Shown one piece after another: positions 36,589 to 45,741 of a stretch of 64,000 nt of DNA (positions are counted from its first letter, which is position 1; every line of letters begins with the position of its first letter). Source of the DNA: Rhodococcus sp. IEGM 1381 (GTDB lineage: Bacteria; Actinomycetota; Actinomycetes; Mycobacteriales; Mycobacteriaceae); the NCBI RefSeq assembly GCF_030056795.1, contig NZ_JASHKQ010000001.1, positions 930,001 to 994,000 on the forward strand, given 5' to 3'. The notes under the pieces were generated by a model. The model searched no databases. It was given only the letters and a program-made list of their open reading frames with translations, and was not told the origin of the DNA. Made by a program: the position numbers and the translations under genes.

Positions 36589-37583
36589 CACGTCCCGACA
36601 GCGACGAGGCCGAGATTGCCTGCGACGAGCGGATAGTGGCATTCGGCAATGTGATCGGCCTCGTCGGCGTCGAGCGCCACCGGGGGTGCCTCACTGGCGC
36701 ACAGTTCGGTTGCTTTCCAGCAGCGCGTGCGGAACCGGCATCCCGACGGTGGATTGAGCGGTGACGGTACCTCGCCCTTCAACAGGATCTTCGTCCCACG
36801 GGTCGACGCGTCGAGTGTGGGTGCCGCCGACATCAAAGCCGCCGTGTACGGGTGCGCGGGGCGCTCGAATACTGCTTCGGTAGCTCCGGATTCGACGATA
36901 CGGCCCAGGTACATCACCGCGACACGGTCGGCGACGTGGCGGACGACCGACAGATCGTGCGAGATGAACACATACGAGATGCCGAGCTGCTTCTGTAGGT
37001 CGTTGAGCAGGTTGAGCACCTGCGCCTGGACCGAGAGATCGAGTGCCGAGACAGGTTCGTCGCAGATGATCACGTCGGGGTTCAACGCCAGGGCCCGGGC
37101 GATGCCGAGGCGCTGGCGTTGACCGCCGGAGAACTCTTGCGGGAACCGGTTCTCGTCGCTCGGTCGCAGGCCGACCAGATGCAGCAGTTCGCGCACTCGT
37201 GCAGAACGATCGCGTCGAGTCTTGTACAGGCCCTTGTGAGTTCGCCACGGCTCGCCGATGATGTCGCCGGCCGTCATCCGCGAGTTCAGTGAACCGTACG
37301 GGTCCTGAAACACCATCTGTACTCGTCGACGCCACGCGAGGAGTTCCTTGCCGCGCAGAGCGAACGGATCGATGCCGTCGAAGGCGACGGTTCCCGAGTC
37401 GGGTCGCTCGAGCATCATCAGTGTGCGCGCGAGAGTGGACTTGCCGCAGCCTGATTCACCCACCAGGCCGAGTGTCTCGCCGCGTCGCAGATCCAGGTCG
37501 ATGGCGTCGAGAGCACGGAGCTTGCCGCGGCCGACGTCGAAGGTCTTGTTCAGGCCGCGCACGGTCAGCAGTTGCTCAGACAT
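36588..37583 (-). CDS. Oligopeptide-type ABC ATPase (OppF-like)
   Basis: 331 residues. Walker A GESGCGKST, signature FSGGQRQRLG, Walker B VIICDEPVSALD, and the C-terminal Cys-rich segment (CRFRTRCWKATELCAS) that binds an Fe-S cluster in some Opp/Dpp ATPases. It overlaps the OppD-like gene by 8 bp. Second ATPase of the importer. Confidence 0.9.
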   Translation of the reverse strand: MSEQLLTVRGLNKTFDVGRGKLRALDAIDLDLRRGETLGLVGESGCGKSTLARTLMMLERPDSGTVAFDGIDPFALRGKELLAWRRRVQMVFQDPYGSLNSRMTAGDIIGEPWRTHKGLYKTRRDRSARVRELLHLVGLRPSDENRFPQEFSGGQRQRLGIARALALNPDVIICDEPVSALDLSVQAQVLNLLNDLQKQLGISYVFISHDLSVVRHVADRVAVMYLGRIVESGATEAVFERPAHPYTAALMSAAPTLDASTRGTKILLKGEVPSPLNPPSGCRFRTRCWKATELCASEAPPVALDADEADHIAECHYPLVAGNLGLVAVGT

Positions 37584-38595
37584 GGCTGGTTACCTCGTTC
37601 GGGAAATGGCATGCCGACGTGCGGCCGGTGCCGACGGATTCGAGCGGCGGGCGAGTGCTGATGCAGATCTCCCGGGCGAGAGGGCAGCGGGCCTGATACA
37701 CGCATCCGTCGGGGATGGAGTGCAGGTCCGGTGGGGTGCCGCCGATCGACTTCAGATCCTCACCGCGCACGGCGTGGACGGGTACCGAGTCCAGCAAGCC
37801 CTTCGTGTAGGGGTGGCGCGGTTCGCCGAACACCTCGGACACCGGTCCGGTTTCGACGACGTTGCCCGCGTACATGATCGCGACCCGGTCGGCCTCCTCG
37901 GCCACCAGGGCGAGGTCGTGGGTGATGAGTACGACGGCCATGTCGTGTTCGGTGCGTAGTTCCTTGAGCAGAGCCATGATCTGCGCCTGCACCGTGACGT
38001 CGAGGGCGGTGGTGGGTTCGTCGGCGAGCAGTACCGACGGACTCAGGGCCACGGCCATCGCGATCAACAGGCGCTGACGCATGCCACCGGAGAACTGGTG
38101 TGGGTAGGAGTCGGCGCGGGATTCGGGCTCGGGGATGCCCACTCGGGCCATCAGCGCGATGGCTTCTGCCCGCGCTTGTTTGCCGGACATGCCGCGGTGG
38201 ATCCGAAACGGCTCGGCCAGTTGGGTTCCCACGGTGTAGACGGGATTGAGTGCCGTCAGTGCATCCTGGAAGACGATGGCCAGTTCGGTGGCCGCGATGG
38301 TGCGTCGCACCTTGGTCTTGGCCGTCACCAGGTCCACCTCACCCATCTCGACCGAGCCGCCGGTGATGTCGGCGATCGGTTCGAGCAACCCCACGATGGC
38401 CTGTGCCGTCATCGACTTGCCGCAGCCCGATTCACCCAGCAGAGCGAGGGTTTCACCGCGGCGGGCGCTGAAGGTGACGTTGTCGACGGCGCGGATGACG
38501 CCCGACGGCGTCCGCAGGTCCACGGTCAGTCCGCGCACGTCCAGGGCGACGCTGCCGGTGTCCGGTCGCTGAGGTGCAGCTGCCGGTGCGCTCAT
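37576..38595 (-). CDS. Oligopeptide-type ABC ATPase (OppD-like)
   Basis: 339 residues from the ATG at 38595. Walker A GESGCGKSM (Met in place of the usual Ser/Thr end), signature FSGGMRQRLL, Walker B VLLADEPTTALD, and a C-terminal Cys motif CVYQARCPLAREIC. Start overlaps the permease stop (ATGA). Hetero-dimerises with the OppF-like subunit to power import. Confidence 0.9.
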   Translation of the reverse strand: MSAPAAAPQRPDTGSVALDVRGLTVDLRTPSGVIRAVDNVTFSARRGETLALLGESGCGKSMTAQAIVGLLEPIADITGGSVEMGEVDLVTAKTKVRRTIAATELAIVFQDALTALNPVYTVGTQLAEPFRIHRGMSGKQARAEAIALMARVGIPEPESRADSYPHQFSGGMRQRLLIAMAVALSPSVLLADEPTTALDVTVQAQIMALLKELRTEHDMAVVLITHDLALVAEEADRVAIMYAGNVVETGPVSEVFGEPRHPYTKGLLDSVPVHAVRGEDLKSIGGTPPDLHSIPDGCVYQARCPLAREICISTRPPLESVGTGRTSACHFPNEVTSHV

Positions 38596-39578
38596 GAGAC
38601 GACCTTTCGTACGGGGAGCAGGCGGGACCGCTTGGAGCGCGGGACATTGAGTCGCCAGCGCTGCGCCGGGTCGGTGGCGATGCGGGCCCAGGCGGCGAGC
38701 ACGGTGGCCGAGACGGTCGTCAGCACGATGGCCAGGCCGGGGAAGAACGAGAGCCACCACGCGGTCTGCAGGTAGGTACGGCCCTGCGAGACCATCAGGC
38801 CCCAGGAGACATCCGGCGGCTGAATGCCGATGCCCAGGAAGCTCAATGACGATTCGGCGAGAATGACGAAGCAGAAGTCGAGGGTGGCGACGGTGAGCAG
38901 GGTCGGCAGCAGGATCGGGGCCACGTGGCGTCGGATCACCGATCCGCTCTTCGCGCCGAACGTACGGGCGGCATCCACGAACAACCGACTCTGCAGTTCT
39001 GCGGACTCGGCGCGGGCGGTACGCAGGTAGATCGGGATACGCGTGACCGTCAGGACCAGAACGATGTTCGCGGCGCTGGGCGAGAAGACGTAGAGCACCA
39101 CGACGGCCATCAGCAGGGAGGGAAAGCTGAGGATGACGTCGGCGACGCGCATCGCCGCGGTCTCGCGCCAGCCGCGATGGAAACCGGCCCACATACCGAT
39201 GAACGAGCCGATGATCGCAGAGAGGATCACGGCCGGAATAGCCACCGAGAGTGTGGTTCTGCTGGCCACGATCAACCGGGCCAGCATGCTGCGCCCCAGT
39301 GGATCGGTGCCGAGGATGTTCATCCAGCCGGTGTCGAGGGTGAACGGTGGCAGGTTCGAGCGGTCGAGATCCTGATCGGTGGCGGCGTCACCGACCAGCA
39401 TCGGGCCGAAGATCGCGGTGAGGAAGACCAGCACCAGGATCGCGGCGGCGACGGTGGCCACCCTGTCTCGCAGCAGCAGCTTCCACAGCGGAGCCGACGC
39501 CTTGCGGGCTTCTACCGGAACCATAGGTGGAACATCCTCTGGCTCTGACGTTTTCGGGGATTCGAAGTCGAGTGACAT
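38592..39578 (-). CDS. Oligopeptide-type ABC permease (OppC-like)
   Basis: 328 residues. A ~35-residue polar N-terminus, first span LLRDRVATVAAAILVLVFL, periplasmic GTDPLGRSMLARLI (DppC/OppC hallmark) and an EAA-like loop VDAARTFGAKSGSVIRRHV. The ATG at 39578 lies 8 bp after the OppB-like stop. Pairs with the OppB-like permease. Confidence 0.9.
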   Translation of the reverse strand: MSLDFESPKTSEPEDVPPMVPVEARKASAPLWKLLLRDRVATVAAAILVLVFLTAIFGPMLVGDAATDQDLDRSNLPPFTLDTGWMNILGTDPLGRSMLARLIVASRTTLSVAIPAVILSAIIGSFIGMWAGFHRGWRETAAMRVADVILSFPSLLMAVVVLYVFSPSAANIVLVLTVTRIPIYLRTARAESAELQSRLFVDAARTFGAKSGSVIRRHVAPILLPTLLTVATLDFCFVILAESSLSFLGIGIQPPDVSWGLMVSQGRTYLQTAWWLSFFPGLAIVLTTVSATVLAAWARIATDPAQRWRLNVPRSKRSRLLPVRKVVS

Positions 39579-39586
39579 GTTCTTAC

Positions 39587-40516
39587 CTAGACCTTCACCT
39601 TGTCGCGAACCCGGGCGTCGAGCAATGCATAGCAGGCATCGATGACGATGTTGAGCACGAAGATGCTCACCGCCGTCAACAGCACGGCCGCCTGCAGAAC
39701 AGCGAAGTCGCGCTGCAGGATGGCGTCGATCATCAATTTTCCGATGCCGGGCCAACCGAAGATGGCCTCGACGACCACCGCACCGTTGACGAGCCCGACC
39801 ATCAGGTCGCCGGCCACTGTCAGCGCCGGTGCCGCGGCGTTGCGCAGAGCGTGGTGGGTGACGACTCGAAGATCGCCTGCTCCTTTGCTTCTCGCGAGCC
39901 GAACGTACGGTGCAGACAGTGCCGAGACCATCGCACCGCGCACCACCTGTGTCAGTACTCCGAGCGGGCGGATGAGCAGCGTGGCGATCGGCAACACCCA
40001 GGAGAGCATTCCGCTGTCCACGCCGGAGGTAGGCAGCCAGCCGAAGACGATAGCGAAGACGTAGACGCCCATGATGGCGAACCAGAAGTCGGGGATCGAC
40101 GCGGCCGTCATCGACAGCAGGCTCGAGATGCGATCGGCCAGCGAGTTCGGTCGGTACGCAGCCCAGCAGCCAATGATCACGGCGCCGAGGATGGCGAGGA
40201 ACATCGTCGCGAAGGCGAGCTGCAGCGTTGCGGGGAAGGCGCGCAATGCCATCGCCGACGCGTCCTCACCGGTGCGGAGCGACTGCCCGAAGTCGAGTTG
40301 CACGACGCCCTTGAAGTAGTCCAGCAGCTGCGTCAGCACCGGCTGATCGAAGCCGTTGGTGGCGCGAAACGCCTCGCGCTGTGCCTGGGTGGCCGACTCG
40401 GGCAGGTACAGGCTGGTGGGGTCGCCGGTGAGACGAGCGAGGAAGAACACGCCGAGCAGGACGACGAACAGTGGGATCAGGCTGGTGTAGATCCGTCGGC
40501 GCAGAAATCTGAACAT
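39587..40516 (-). CDS. Oligopeptide-type ABC permease (OppB-like)
   Basis: 309 residues. N-terminal MFRFLRRRIYTSLIPLFVVL is the typical first span, and YVRLARSKGAGDLRVV is the EAA loop. Six spans. Only 1 bp separates it from the binding-protein gene, so both are one operon. Confidence 0.9.
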   Translation of the reverse strand: MFRFLRRRIYTSLIPLFVVLLGVFFLARLTGDPTSLYLPESATQAQREAFRATNGFDQPVLTQLLDYFKGVVQLDFGQSLRTGEDASAMALRAFPATLQLAFATMFLAILGAVIIGCWAAYRPNSLADRISSLLSMTAASIPDFWFAIMGVYVFAIVFGWLPTSGVDSGMLSWVLPIATLLIRPLGVLTQVVRGAMVSALSAPYVRLARSKGAGDLRVVTHHALRNAAAPALTVAGDLMVGLVNGAVVVEAIFGWPGIGKLMIDAILQRDFAVLQAAVLLTAVSIFVLNIVIDACYALLDARVRDKVKV

Positions 40517-40517
40517 G

Positions 40518-42095
40518 TCAGGGCCTCTCGGTATCGGCGCGCGTCATCGCGGCCAGGTGCATTTCGTCGACCGTGGCCGAGTCCGGCGTGTAGTCGACCG
40601 AGGCGGCCTTGGCGAGCACCCCGTTCATGTGTGCGATGTAGGCCATCTGCATGATGTCTTTCGGTTCGTCCGCGAACACCTGCGCGTAAGCGGCCTGCCT
40701 GTCTTCTCCGGTGAGTGCGCCGGCAGCGGCGATCTCCTTGTCGAAGTCTGCTGTTCCGTAGGCACTCTGGAACCCGTCACTGGTGAAGTACTGATCGACC
40801 GTGAACGCGGAGTCGCCGGCCTGGTTGCCGTGCTGAATTACCAGCAGATACGGCCCGACGTCCGGGAACGGACGTTCCTGGTATTCGGCGGTACCGGCGG
40901 CGTCCATCATTTCGATCTTGACGTTCATGCCGATCTTGGACAGTGAGTTCTGGATGACCTCCACTGTCTCGTTGATCTTGGGGAACTGTCCGGTGCGTCC
41001 GATCAGGCGGATCTCGGTGTCCACCGGTACCCCGTCTGCCCGTGCCTCGTCGATCAACGTGCGGGCCTGGTCCATGTCGTACGGCCACGGCGTCAAGTCC
41101 TCGTTGTAGCCGACGACACCTTCGGAAATCAGTTGTGCTGCAGGTGAACCGAGACCCCTGAACAAGGCCTTGACGATGCCGTCACGATTGATCGCGTAAT
41201 TGATCGCCTGCCGCACTCGCATGTCGTCCAAGGGTGGCTGCGCGGCCTGGATGCGCAGCGCCGTGGTCTCGTTGTTGGGGTACGCCACCCCGAGGTCGCC
41301 CGCACCGTCCTCCGGTCCGACTGACGTGGCGATCTCGGCTTCGCCGTTGGTCACCATCGAGGCGCGGACGCTGCCCTCGCTGCGCCACTGGTACTCGGCC
41401 CTGGTGTACTCGGGTTTCGGGCCCCAGTAGGTCTCGTTCCGTACCAGCGAGAGCTTCTGGCCGTAGTCCCAGCGCTCGATCGCGAACGGTCCCGTTCCGA
41501 TGGGCTCCCGCACCCGCTCGGTGTAACTGGCTGTGCGCGGGACCATTTCCACGAACGAGAGGCGAAGCGGCAGAATGGGGTCGGGTTCGGGAGACTGCAC
41601 GGTCAGCGTCATGGGGTCGACCACCGTGACCACCAGGTTCGCGTCGCCGAACACGTACCCCTCGACGTTGCATCCCAGTTCCGAATTGACCGTGCGGTCG
41701 ATGGAGAACGCGGCGTCCTCGGCTTCGAAGGGGCTCCCGTCGCTGAACGTCACGCCGGGGTGGATGGCGAACGTCCACTCGGTGTCGGAGGTCTGCTCCC
41801 AGGAGTCGGCGAGCTTGGGTTCGAGATCGCCGGTGCTGGGATTGCGCTCCATGAGCGGCTCGGTGATGTTCGAGCGAGTGACGACTCCGACCGACGTGAG
41901 CGAGACGTCGCAGGCTTCGAGGGTCGGAGGTTCCTGGGGCAGGACGATGCGAAGAGTATCGGCGCGGGCGGCTCCGCCGTTGTTGGAGTTGGCGACGGTG
42001 CAGCCGCTGGCGATCAGTGAAAGTGACAGTGCGCCAACAGCAAGTGCCGCGACGCGGTGGGTCCGTCCCTGCTGCACGAAGAGTGCAGGGCTCAT
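40518..42095 (-). CDS. Family 5 extracellular solute-binding lipoprotein
   Basis: 525 residues. Signal peptide with lipobox IASGC (Cys at about 32), then the family 5 pattern ITEPLMERNPSTGDLEPKLADSW and FSDGSPFEAEDAAFSIDR. It captures peptides, nickel chelates or similar ligands outside the membrane and feeds the OppBC-type channel. The substrate cannot be told from the sequence; the coupled TauE-like gene may hint at a sulfur-containing ligand. First gene of the six-gene - strand operon. Confidence 0.9.
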   Translation of the reverse strand: MSPALFVQQGRTHRVAALAVGALSLSLIASGCTVANSNNGGAARADTLRIVLPQEPPTLEACDVSLTSVGVVTRSNITEPLMERNPSTGDLEPKLADSWEQTSDTEWTFAIHPGVTFSDGSPFEAEDAAFSIDRTVNSELGCNVEGYVFGDANLVVTVVDPMTLTVQSPEPDPILPLRLSFVEMVPRTASYTERVREPIGTGPFAIERWDYGQKLSLVRNETYWGPKPEYTRAEYQWRSEGSVRASMVTNGEAEIATSVGPEDGAGDLGVAYPNNETTALRIQAAQPPLDDMRVRQAINYAINRDGIVKALFRGLGSPAAQLISEGVVGYNEDLTPWPYDMDQARTLIDEARADGVPVDTEIRLIGRTGQFPKINETVEVIQNSLSKIGMNVKIEMMDAAGTAEYQERPFPDVGPYLLVIQHGNQAGDSAFTVDQYFTSDGFQSAYGTADFDKEIAAAGALTGEDRQAAYAQVFADEPKDIMQMAYIAHMNGVLAKAASVDYTPDSATVDEMHLAAMTRADTERP

Positions 42096-42433
42096 GGTGG
42101 CCTCCAGTGGGAAAAGGATCCGCGTCTGCGAGTTGCAGCCGAATCTGTGACGGTAGACACACGGTATGAGCGGGCTGTCTTCACCGTCAACCGGACGAAA
42201 TGCCCTTTCGGGCCAGTTCCATGGGTCACAAGGACAGTTGTGATGAGGTCTGAATCACATTTGTAGTGGGCTGACCAGGCCGGATGTGGCGAAGGCTGGA
42301 CAAGCCTGCATCGGCAATGCGTCGTTCATGCCGTTTGGGTATCGGTCCATGTTATTTCCGTGTTGGACAGGTATTCGAGAAGCGGCATACCGTACAGGAA
42401 ACGCGCACGTTCCACCATCTCGCGAGGAGAACA
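42096..42433. other. 338-bp divergent intergenic region
   Basis: It separates the ABC importer operon (-) from a hydroxyacid dehydrogenase gene (+). It holds a promoter-like TTGGAC/TACCGT pair at 42363-42393 on the + strand and an inverted repeat TGTGAT (42239-42244), nine bases, ATCACA (42254-42259) near its middle. No credible open frame is seen in it. Confidence 0.5.
42363..42393 (+). promoter_or_regulatory. Promoter candidate, aldarate-type
   Basis: TTGGAC, 19-bp spacer beginning AGGTATTCGA, TACCGT; ends 40 bp before the ATG at 42434. The box pair and spacer start resemble those at 60330-60360, 62726-62755 and 60187-60216 (- strand) in the aldarate cluster. Confidence 0.5.
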
Positions 42434-43429
42434 ATGGTCACCGTCAGCTCGCAGAGTTCCTCTGTGTCTCAACCGGATTCGCAACAGGGCGGTCGAGTGC
42501 TCCGAGTCGGACCGCTCAAGCCGTCGCTGATGGACACGTTGGTCACCGAGTACGACGCGCTGGTTCTTCCCGAGGGCGACGAGCGCGAGCGTTTCCTCAC
42601 CCAGCACGGTGATTCGGTCACCGCGGTCGTCACCTCCGGCCGCACCGGCGTCGATGCCGCGTTGATGGAGCGATTGCCGCAGCTCGGAGCTGTGGTGAAC
42701 TTCGGGGTCGGATACGACACCACCGATGTCGACGCGGCAGCTGACCGCGGCATCGCCGTCAGCAACACTCCCGATGTGCTGACCGACTGTGTGGCAGACC
42801 TGGCCGTCGGCCTGGTGATCGACACCATGCGTGGGCTCTCGTCCGCCGAGCGGTTCGTGCGCGCAGGCCGATGGCCTGCCGAGGGCAACACGCCACTGAC
42901 GCGCCAGGTCACCGGCAAGCGTGTCGGAATCATCGGGCTCGGCCGCATCGGTTCGGCAATTGCCGATCGGCTCAAAGGGTTTCGCTGCGAAATCTCGTAC
43001 CACAATCGCAACGAGATCGACGGTTCGCCATTCGCATATGCAGCCAGTCCTCGAGCGCTCGCCGGCGGTGTCGACGTCTTGATCATCGCGGCGTCGGGCG
43101 GCTCGGGAACTGCGCATCTGGTCGACCGCGCGGTACTCGAAGCTCTTGGACCGCAGGGGTACTTGATCAACGTGGCCCGCGGAAGCGTCGTCGACGAGGA
43201 CGCGCTGATCGAGTTGCTCGCCGCGGGGAAGCTGGCCGGTGCCGGTCTGGACGTCTTCGCCCACGAACCGAACGTGCCGGACGCGCTATTGGCGATGGAC
43301 AACGTGGTGCTGCTGCCGCACGTGGGCAGCGGAACGGTGGAGACCCGCGCCGCAATGGAGGCGCTCACGCTCGAAAACCTCGATCGATTCCTAGCCGACG
43401 GCACCCTCGTCACACCGGTGACACGATGA
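42434..43429 (+). CDS. D-isomer specific 2-hydroxyacid dehydrogenase
   Basis: 331 residues. NAD-binding GLGRIGSAIADRL, catalytic Arg in NVARGSVVDEDAL, Glu in DVFAHEP and His in LLPHVGSGT. Such enzymes reduce glyoxylate, hydroxypyruvate or related 2-oxoacids. The ATG at 42434 follows GAGGAGA. It is translationally coupled to a universal stress protein (ATGA). Its promoter resembles those of the aldarate genes 18 kb away, which suggests a role with sugar-acid breakdown products. Confidence 0.9.
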   Translation: MVTVSSQSSSVSQPDSQQGGRVLRVGPLKPSLMDTLVTEYDALVLPEGDERERFLTQHGDSVTAVVTSGRTGVDAALMERLPQLGAVVNFGVGYDTTDVDAAADRGIAVSNTPDVLTDCVADLAVGLVIDTMRGLSSAERFVRAGRWPAEGNTPLTRQVTGKRVGIIGLGRIGSAIADRLKGFRCEISYHNRNEIDGSPFAYAASPRALAGGVDVLIIAASGGSGTAHLVDRAVLEALGPQGYLINVARGSVVDEDALIELLAAGKLAGAGLDVFAHEPNVPDALLAMDNVVLLPHVGSGTVETRAAMEALTLENLDRFLADGTLVTPVTR

Positions 43430-43821
43430 CCGTCATCGTCGGCTACTCGCCGACCACCGAAGGAAAAGGCGCACTGCCCTTCGCATTCCGTGAGGCACAC
43501 ATGCGCGGGACCGATCTGATCGTCGTCGCCGAGGACAACAGCGCGTCCGACGCCGAGTTCGGTGCCACTGTCGAATCGGCTCGCGACGAGGTGTCTGCTG
43601 TCGGTGTGACGACCAAGGTCCACGACAACGAGCCCGGCCGCTCGCACGCCGACAACCTGATCGACCTGTCTTTCGACGAGCAGACAGAACTGGTCGTGAT
43701 CGGCATCCGACGCCGATCTCCCGTCGGAAAGCTGTTCATGGGCAGCATCTCTCAACGCGTTCTCCTCGAGGCGCATTGCCCGGTGACGGCCGTCAAGCCG
43801 CCGGTGGGGTTGCCGCGCTGA
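43426..43821 (+). CDS. Universal stress protein (UspA family)
   Basis: 131 residues, one Usp domain. N-terminal IVGYSPTTEG and the C-terminal nucleotide-binding GIRRRSPVGKLFMGSIS (G-2x-G-9x-G-S pattern, slightly degenerate) suggest ATP binding. Starts inside the hydroxyacid dehydrogenase stop, so it is made with that enzyme, an uncommon pairing. Confidence 0.87.
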   Translation: MTVIVGYSPTTEGKGALPFAFREAHMRGTDLIVVAEDNSASDAEFGATVESARDEVSAVGVTTKVHDNEPGRSHADNLIDLSFDEQTELVVIGIRRRSPVGKLFMGSISQRVLLEAHCPVTAVKPPVGLPR

Positions 43822-43858
43822 GTGCTGTCGGTGTGACGTCGACTGAGGTCGTGTTGGA

Positions 43859-44752
43859 CTACCGCAGCCGAGCAAGGGTGTTGAACAGTTCGGCGGTGAG
43901 AGCAGTCCCACTGTTGGTGCTACCGCCGTCGGTGTGGATAGCGTCCGCGATATCGTTGTCGTCGGTAGTCGCAGCCGCTCCGCTCTGTCCGCCGAAGGTG
44001 TCGGTCGCGTAGGACAGCGTGCGGTCGGTTCGACTGTCGATGGTATCGACGGCCTGCCACATGGTTCCGGCTGTTTTGTCACCGGGGTATCCGATGATTC
44101 GGCTCTGGCGACCGACCAAGTTCACGCCGTCGACCGATTCGATGCCGTACCAGCCGACACTGTCACCGGCTGGGGCATCGAGTTTGATCAATCCCCAGTC
44201 CCTACCCGGTGCACCGTACTGGGCATCAAACCAGACTTCGGTTGCCAGGAATGTCCCGTAGGGGTTGTTGCCGACACCGTTGCGTGCGGGCGCGAACACT
44301 ATGTCGACCGTGGGGGCGGTGCCGTCGGAGAGGCAGTGTCCCGCGGTCACGACGGCGGTCGGCGAGATCAGCCAACCGGTGCAACTGCCGGTCATTGTCC
44401 GTGTGCTGTCGAGGAAAGTGATCTGACCCGAGCGACGGTAGGGGGTCAGCTGTGTGTTGTAGACCTGAGCGCGATCGTCGGGGCCGATAACCGAACGGGG
44501 GCTGGGTAGAACGGGCCCGTTCGACGAGTCGGTCGCCGAATATCCGACGTCTGTAGTCAGGTCGTCGTGAGGAAGAGGATCGCTCAGGTCCGCGTTGCCG
44601 TTGACGACTCTGTAGCCGACCGGGTCGATCGACAGTCCCGTGGTGGGTGCGGCGCCCGCCGCACCACCGACGCCGGCCAATGCGGGGATCATCAGTGCCA
44701 GCGTTGCGATCGTCGTCGTGGTCGACGACCGCAGTCGAATCGGTTTCTTCAT
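43859..44752 (-). CDS. Secreted trypsin-like serine protease
   Basis: 297 residues. A basic N-terminus plus hydrophobic stretch ending AGAA is a Sec signal peptide. The catalytic triad is His139 in TAGHC, Asp185 in GRDWGLIKL and Ser257 in GGQSGAA, with CTGW and GHC giving a Cys pair. The layout resembles V8/glutamyl-endopeptidase-like S1 proteases, with a ~70-residue propeptide. It would act outside the cell. A terminator hairpin lies just upstream of its start. Confidence 0.9.
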   Translation of the reverse strand: MKKPIRLRSSTTTTIATLALMIPALAGVGGAAGAAPTTGLSIDPVGYRVVNGNADLSDPLPHDDLTTDVGYSATDSSNGPVLPSPRSVIGPDDRAQVYNTQLTPYRRSGQITFLDSTRTMTGSCTGWLISPTAVVTAGHCLSDGTAPTVDIVFAPARNGVGNNPYGTFLATEVWFDAQYGAPGRDWGLIKLDAPAGDSVGWYGIESVDGVNLVGRQSRIIGYPGDKTAGTMWQAVDTIDSRTDRTLSYATDTFGGQSGAAATTDDNDIADAIHTDGGSTNSGTALTAELFNTLARLR

Positions 44753-44794
44753 CTCTCGCCTCTCTCGCGGCTGTGCGACGGTGTTGAGAAACGA

Positions 44795-44833
44795 AAAGCC
44801 TGTCGGCGCAAGATTATTGTGCCGGCAGGCTTT
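44795..44833 (-). terminator. Terminator hairpin for the small secreted-protein operon
   Basis: AAAGCCTGTCGGCGCAA and TTGTGCCGGCAGGCTTT form a 17-bp stem with two mismatches around a 5-base loop. On the - strand it is followed by TTTTCGTTTC. It lies 33 bp after the stop of the gene ending at 44867, so it should end that transcript before the protease gene. Confidence 0.75.
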
Positions 44834-44866
44834 CCTATGTTTCGTCAGAACAATTTCAGCACCGAG

Positions 44867-45043
44867 TCATTGGCGAACCGTGCGGTTACGAATCAGCACA
44901 GCAACTCCCATCCCGGCCGAGGCCAGGATCAGCGGTGCAACTATCGCCATGTTCGAACCGATGGCAGTGAACAGTACGAAAGCCGCGAGAGCCGCAAGAA
45001 AATACACGGCAGCGAAACGTGGTGCCCAGAGAACAGAACTCAC
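44867..45043 (-). CDS. Small two-span membrane protein, 58 residues
   Basis: Two hydrophobic segments (FAAVYFLAALAAFVLF and MAIVAPLILASAGMGVAVLI) and a basic tail RNRTVRQ. The GTG at 45043 has a strong AGGAGG site four bases upstream, preferred over an upstream codon that would overlap the neighbouring gene. It starts 13 bp after the secreted-protein stop, so the two are an operon. Not assigned to a family. Confidence 0.65.
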   Translation of the reverse strand: MSSVLWAPRFAAVYFLAALAAFVLFTAIGSNMAIVAPLILASAGMGVAVLIRNRTVRQ

Positions 45044-45056
45044 GGTTCCTCCTAGG

Positions 45057-45614
45057 TCAGAAGCACGATGCAGCGGCACCGGTGGCGGCACCCGACACGC
45101 CACCGATTATGCCACCGATGCCTGTGCCGAGCACTGGGACGGTGGAGCCGACCCCCGCTCCTGTAAGCCCACCGAGGCCGGCGCCGCCGGCAGTGCCCAA
45201 CGCGCATTGGAAGAAGCCTTCTTGGGTCTCGGTGCCCGGGGCAGATTCGGGGGATGACTTGGCGGGGTCGATCACCTGGATGTGAAGCCCGTCCGAGCCC
45301 TGCACGTATCGAAGGTTCACCGGCGCGCCGGTTTTGTCCGTTGTCGCTGTCGGCAGCGTCTCGGACGTGTTGCCGTCGGTGAGGGATACACCGGTATCGG
45401 TGACCGCGACAGACACGCCTTCGCTGGGATGTAGCACGAACTCGGCTTGCGAGACCTGAGTCAATGTTCCGACGCTATGGTCGGCCGCAGAGGTGACCGG
45501 CGTGGGTGCGCTTGAAACGTCCTGGGCCTGCGCCATTCCCGACGACAATGCAAGAGCAGTGAAGCCCATGGCAGCAACGACGGTCGAGCGTCGAGCAGTG
45601 CTGCGAGACAACAT
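45057..45614 (-). CDS. Secreted glycine-zipper protein of unknown function
   Basis: 185 residues. Signal peptide with likely cleavage after AQA (about residue 31). A Thr/Ser/Val-rich beta-like middle part follows, then a C-terminal ~45-residue region of Gly/Ala repeats (GTAGGAGLGGLTGAG; GTGIGGIIGGVSGAATG) ending in a Cys, with another Cys before the repeats. Glycine-zipper tails insert in membranes or oligomerise. The ATG at 45614 follows GAAGGG. No family is recognised with confidence. Confidence 0.7.
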   Translation of the reverse strand: MLSRSTARRSTVVAAMGFTALALSSGMAQAQDVSSAPTPVTSAADHSVGTLTQVSQAEFVLHPSEGVSVAVTDTGVSLTDGNTSETLPTATTDKTGAPVNLRYVQGSDGLHIQVIDPAKSSPESAPGTETQEGFFQCALGTAGGAGLGGLTGAGVGSTVPVLGTGIGGIIGGVSGAATGAAASCF

Positions 45615-45741
45615 GTATCCCTTCCTCAGGGGTATCGACAGTCCGACGACCGTCGATTGCTCGACGTGCAAGAAAGCTGACCACACGACGAGCCGTCCAA
45701 TCTGGCGGTACATCCGGGCGGTATCGAGCCGATCGGATGCA

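Noticed and set aside
42239..42259. TGTGAT/ATCACA repeat as a CRP/GlxR site
   Set aside because: CRP-type sites have a 6-base gap between TGTGA and TCACA; here the gap is 11 bases.
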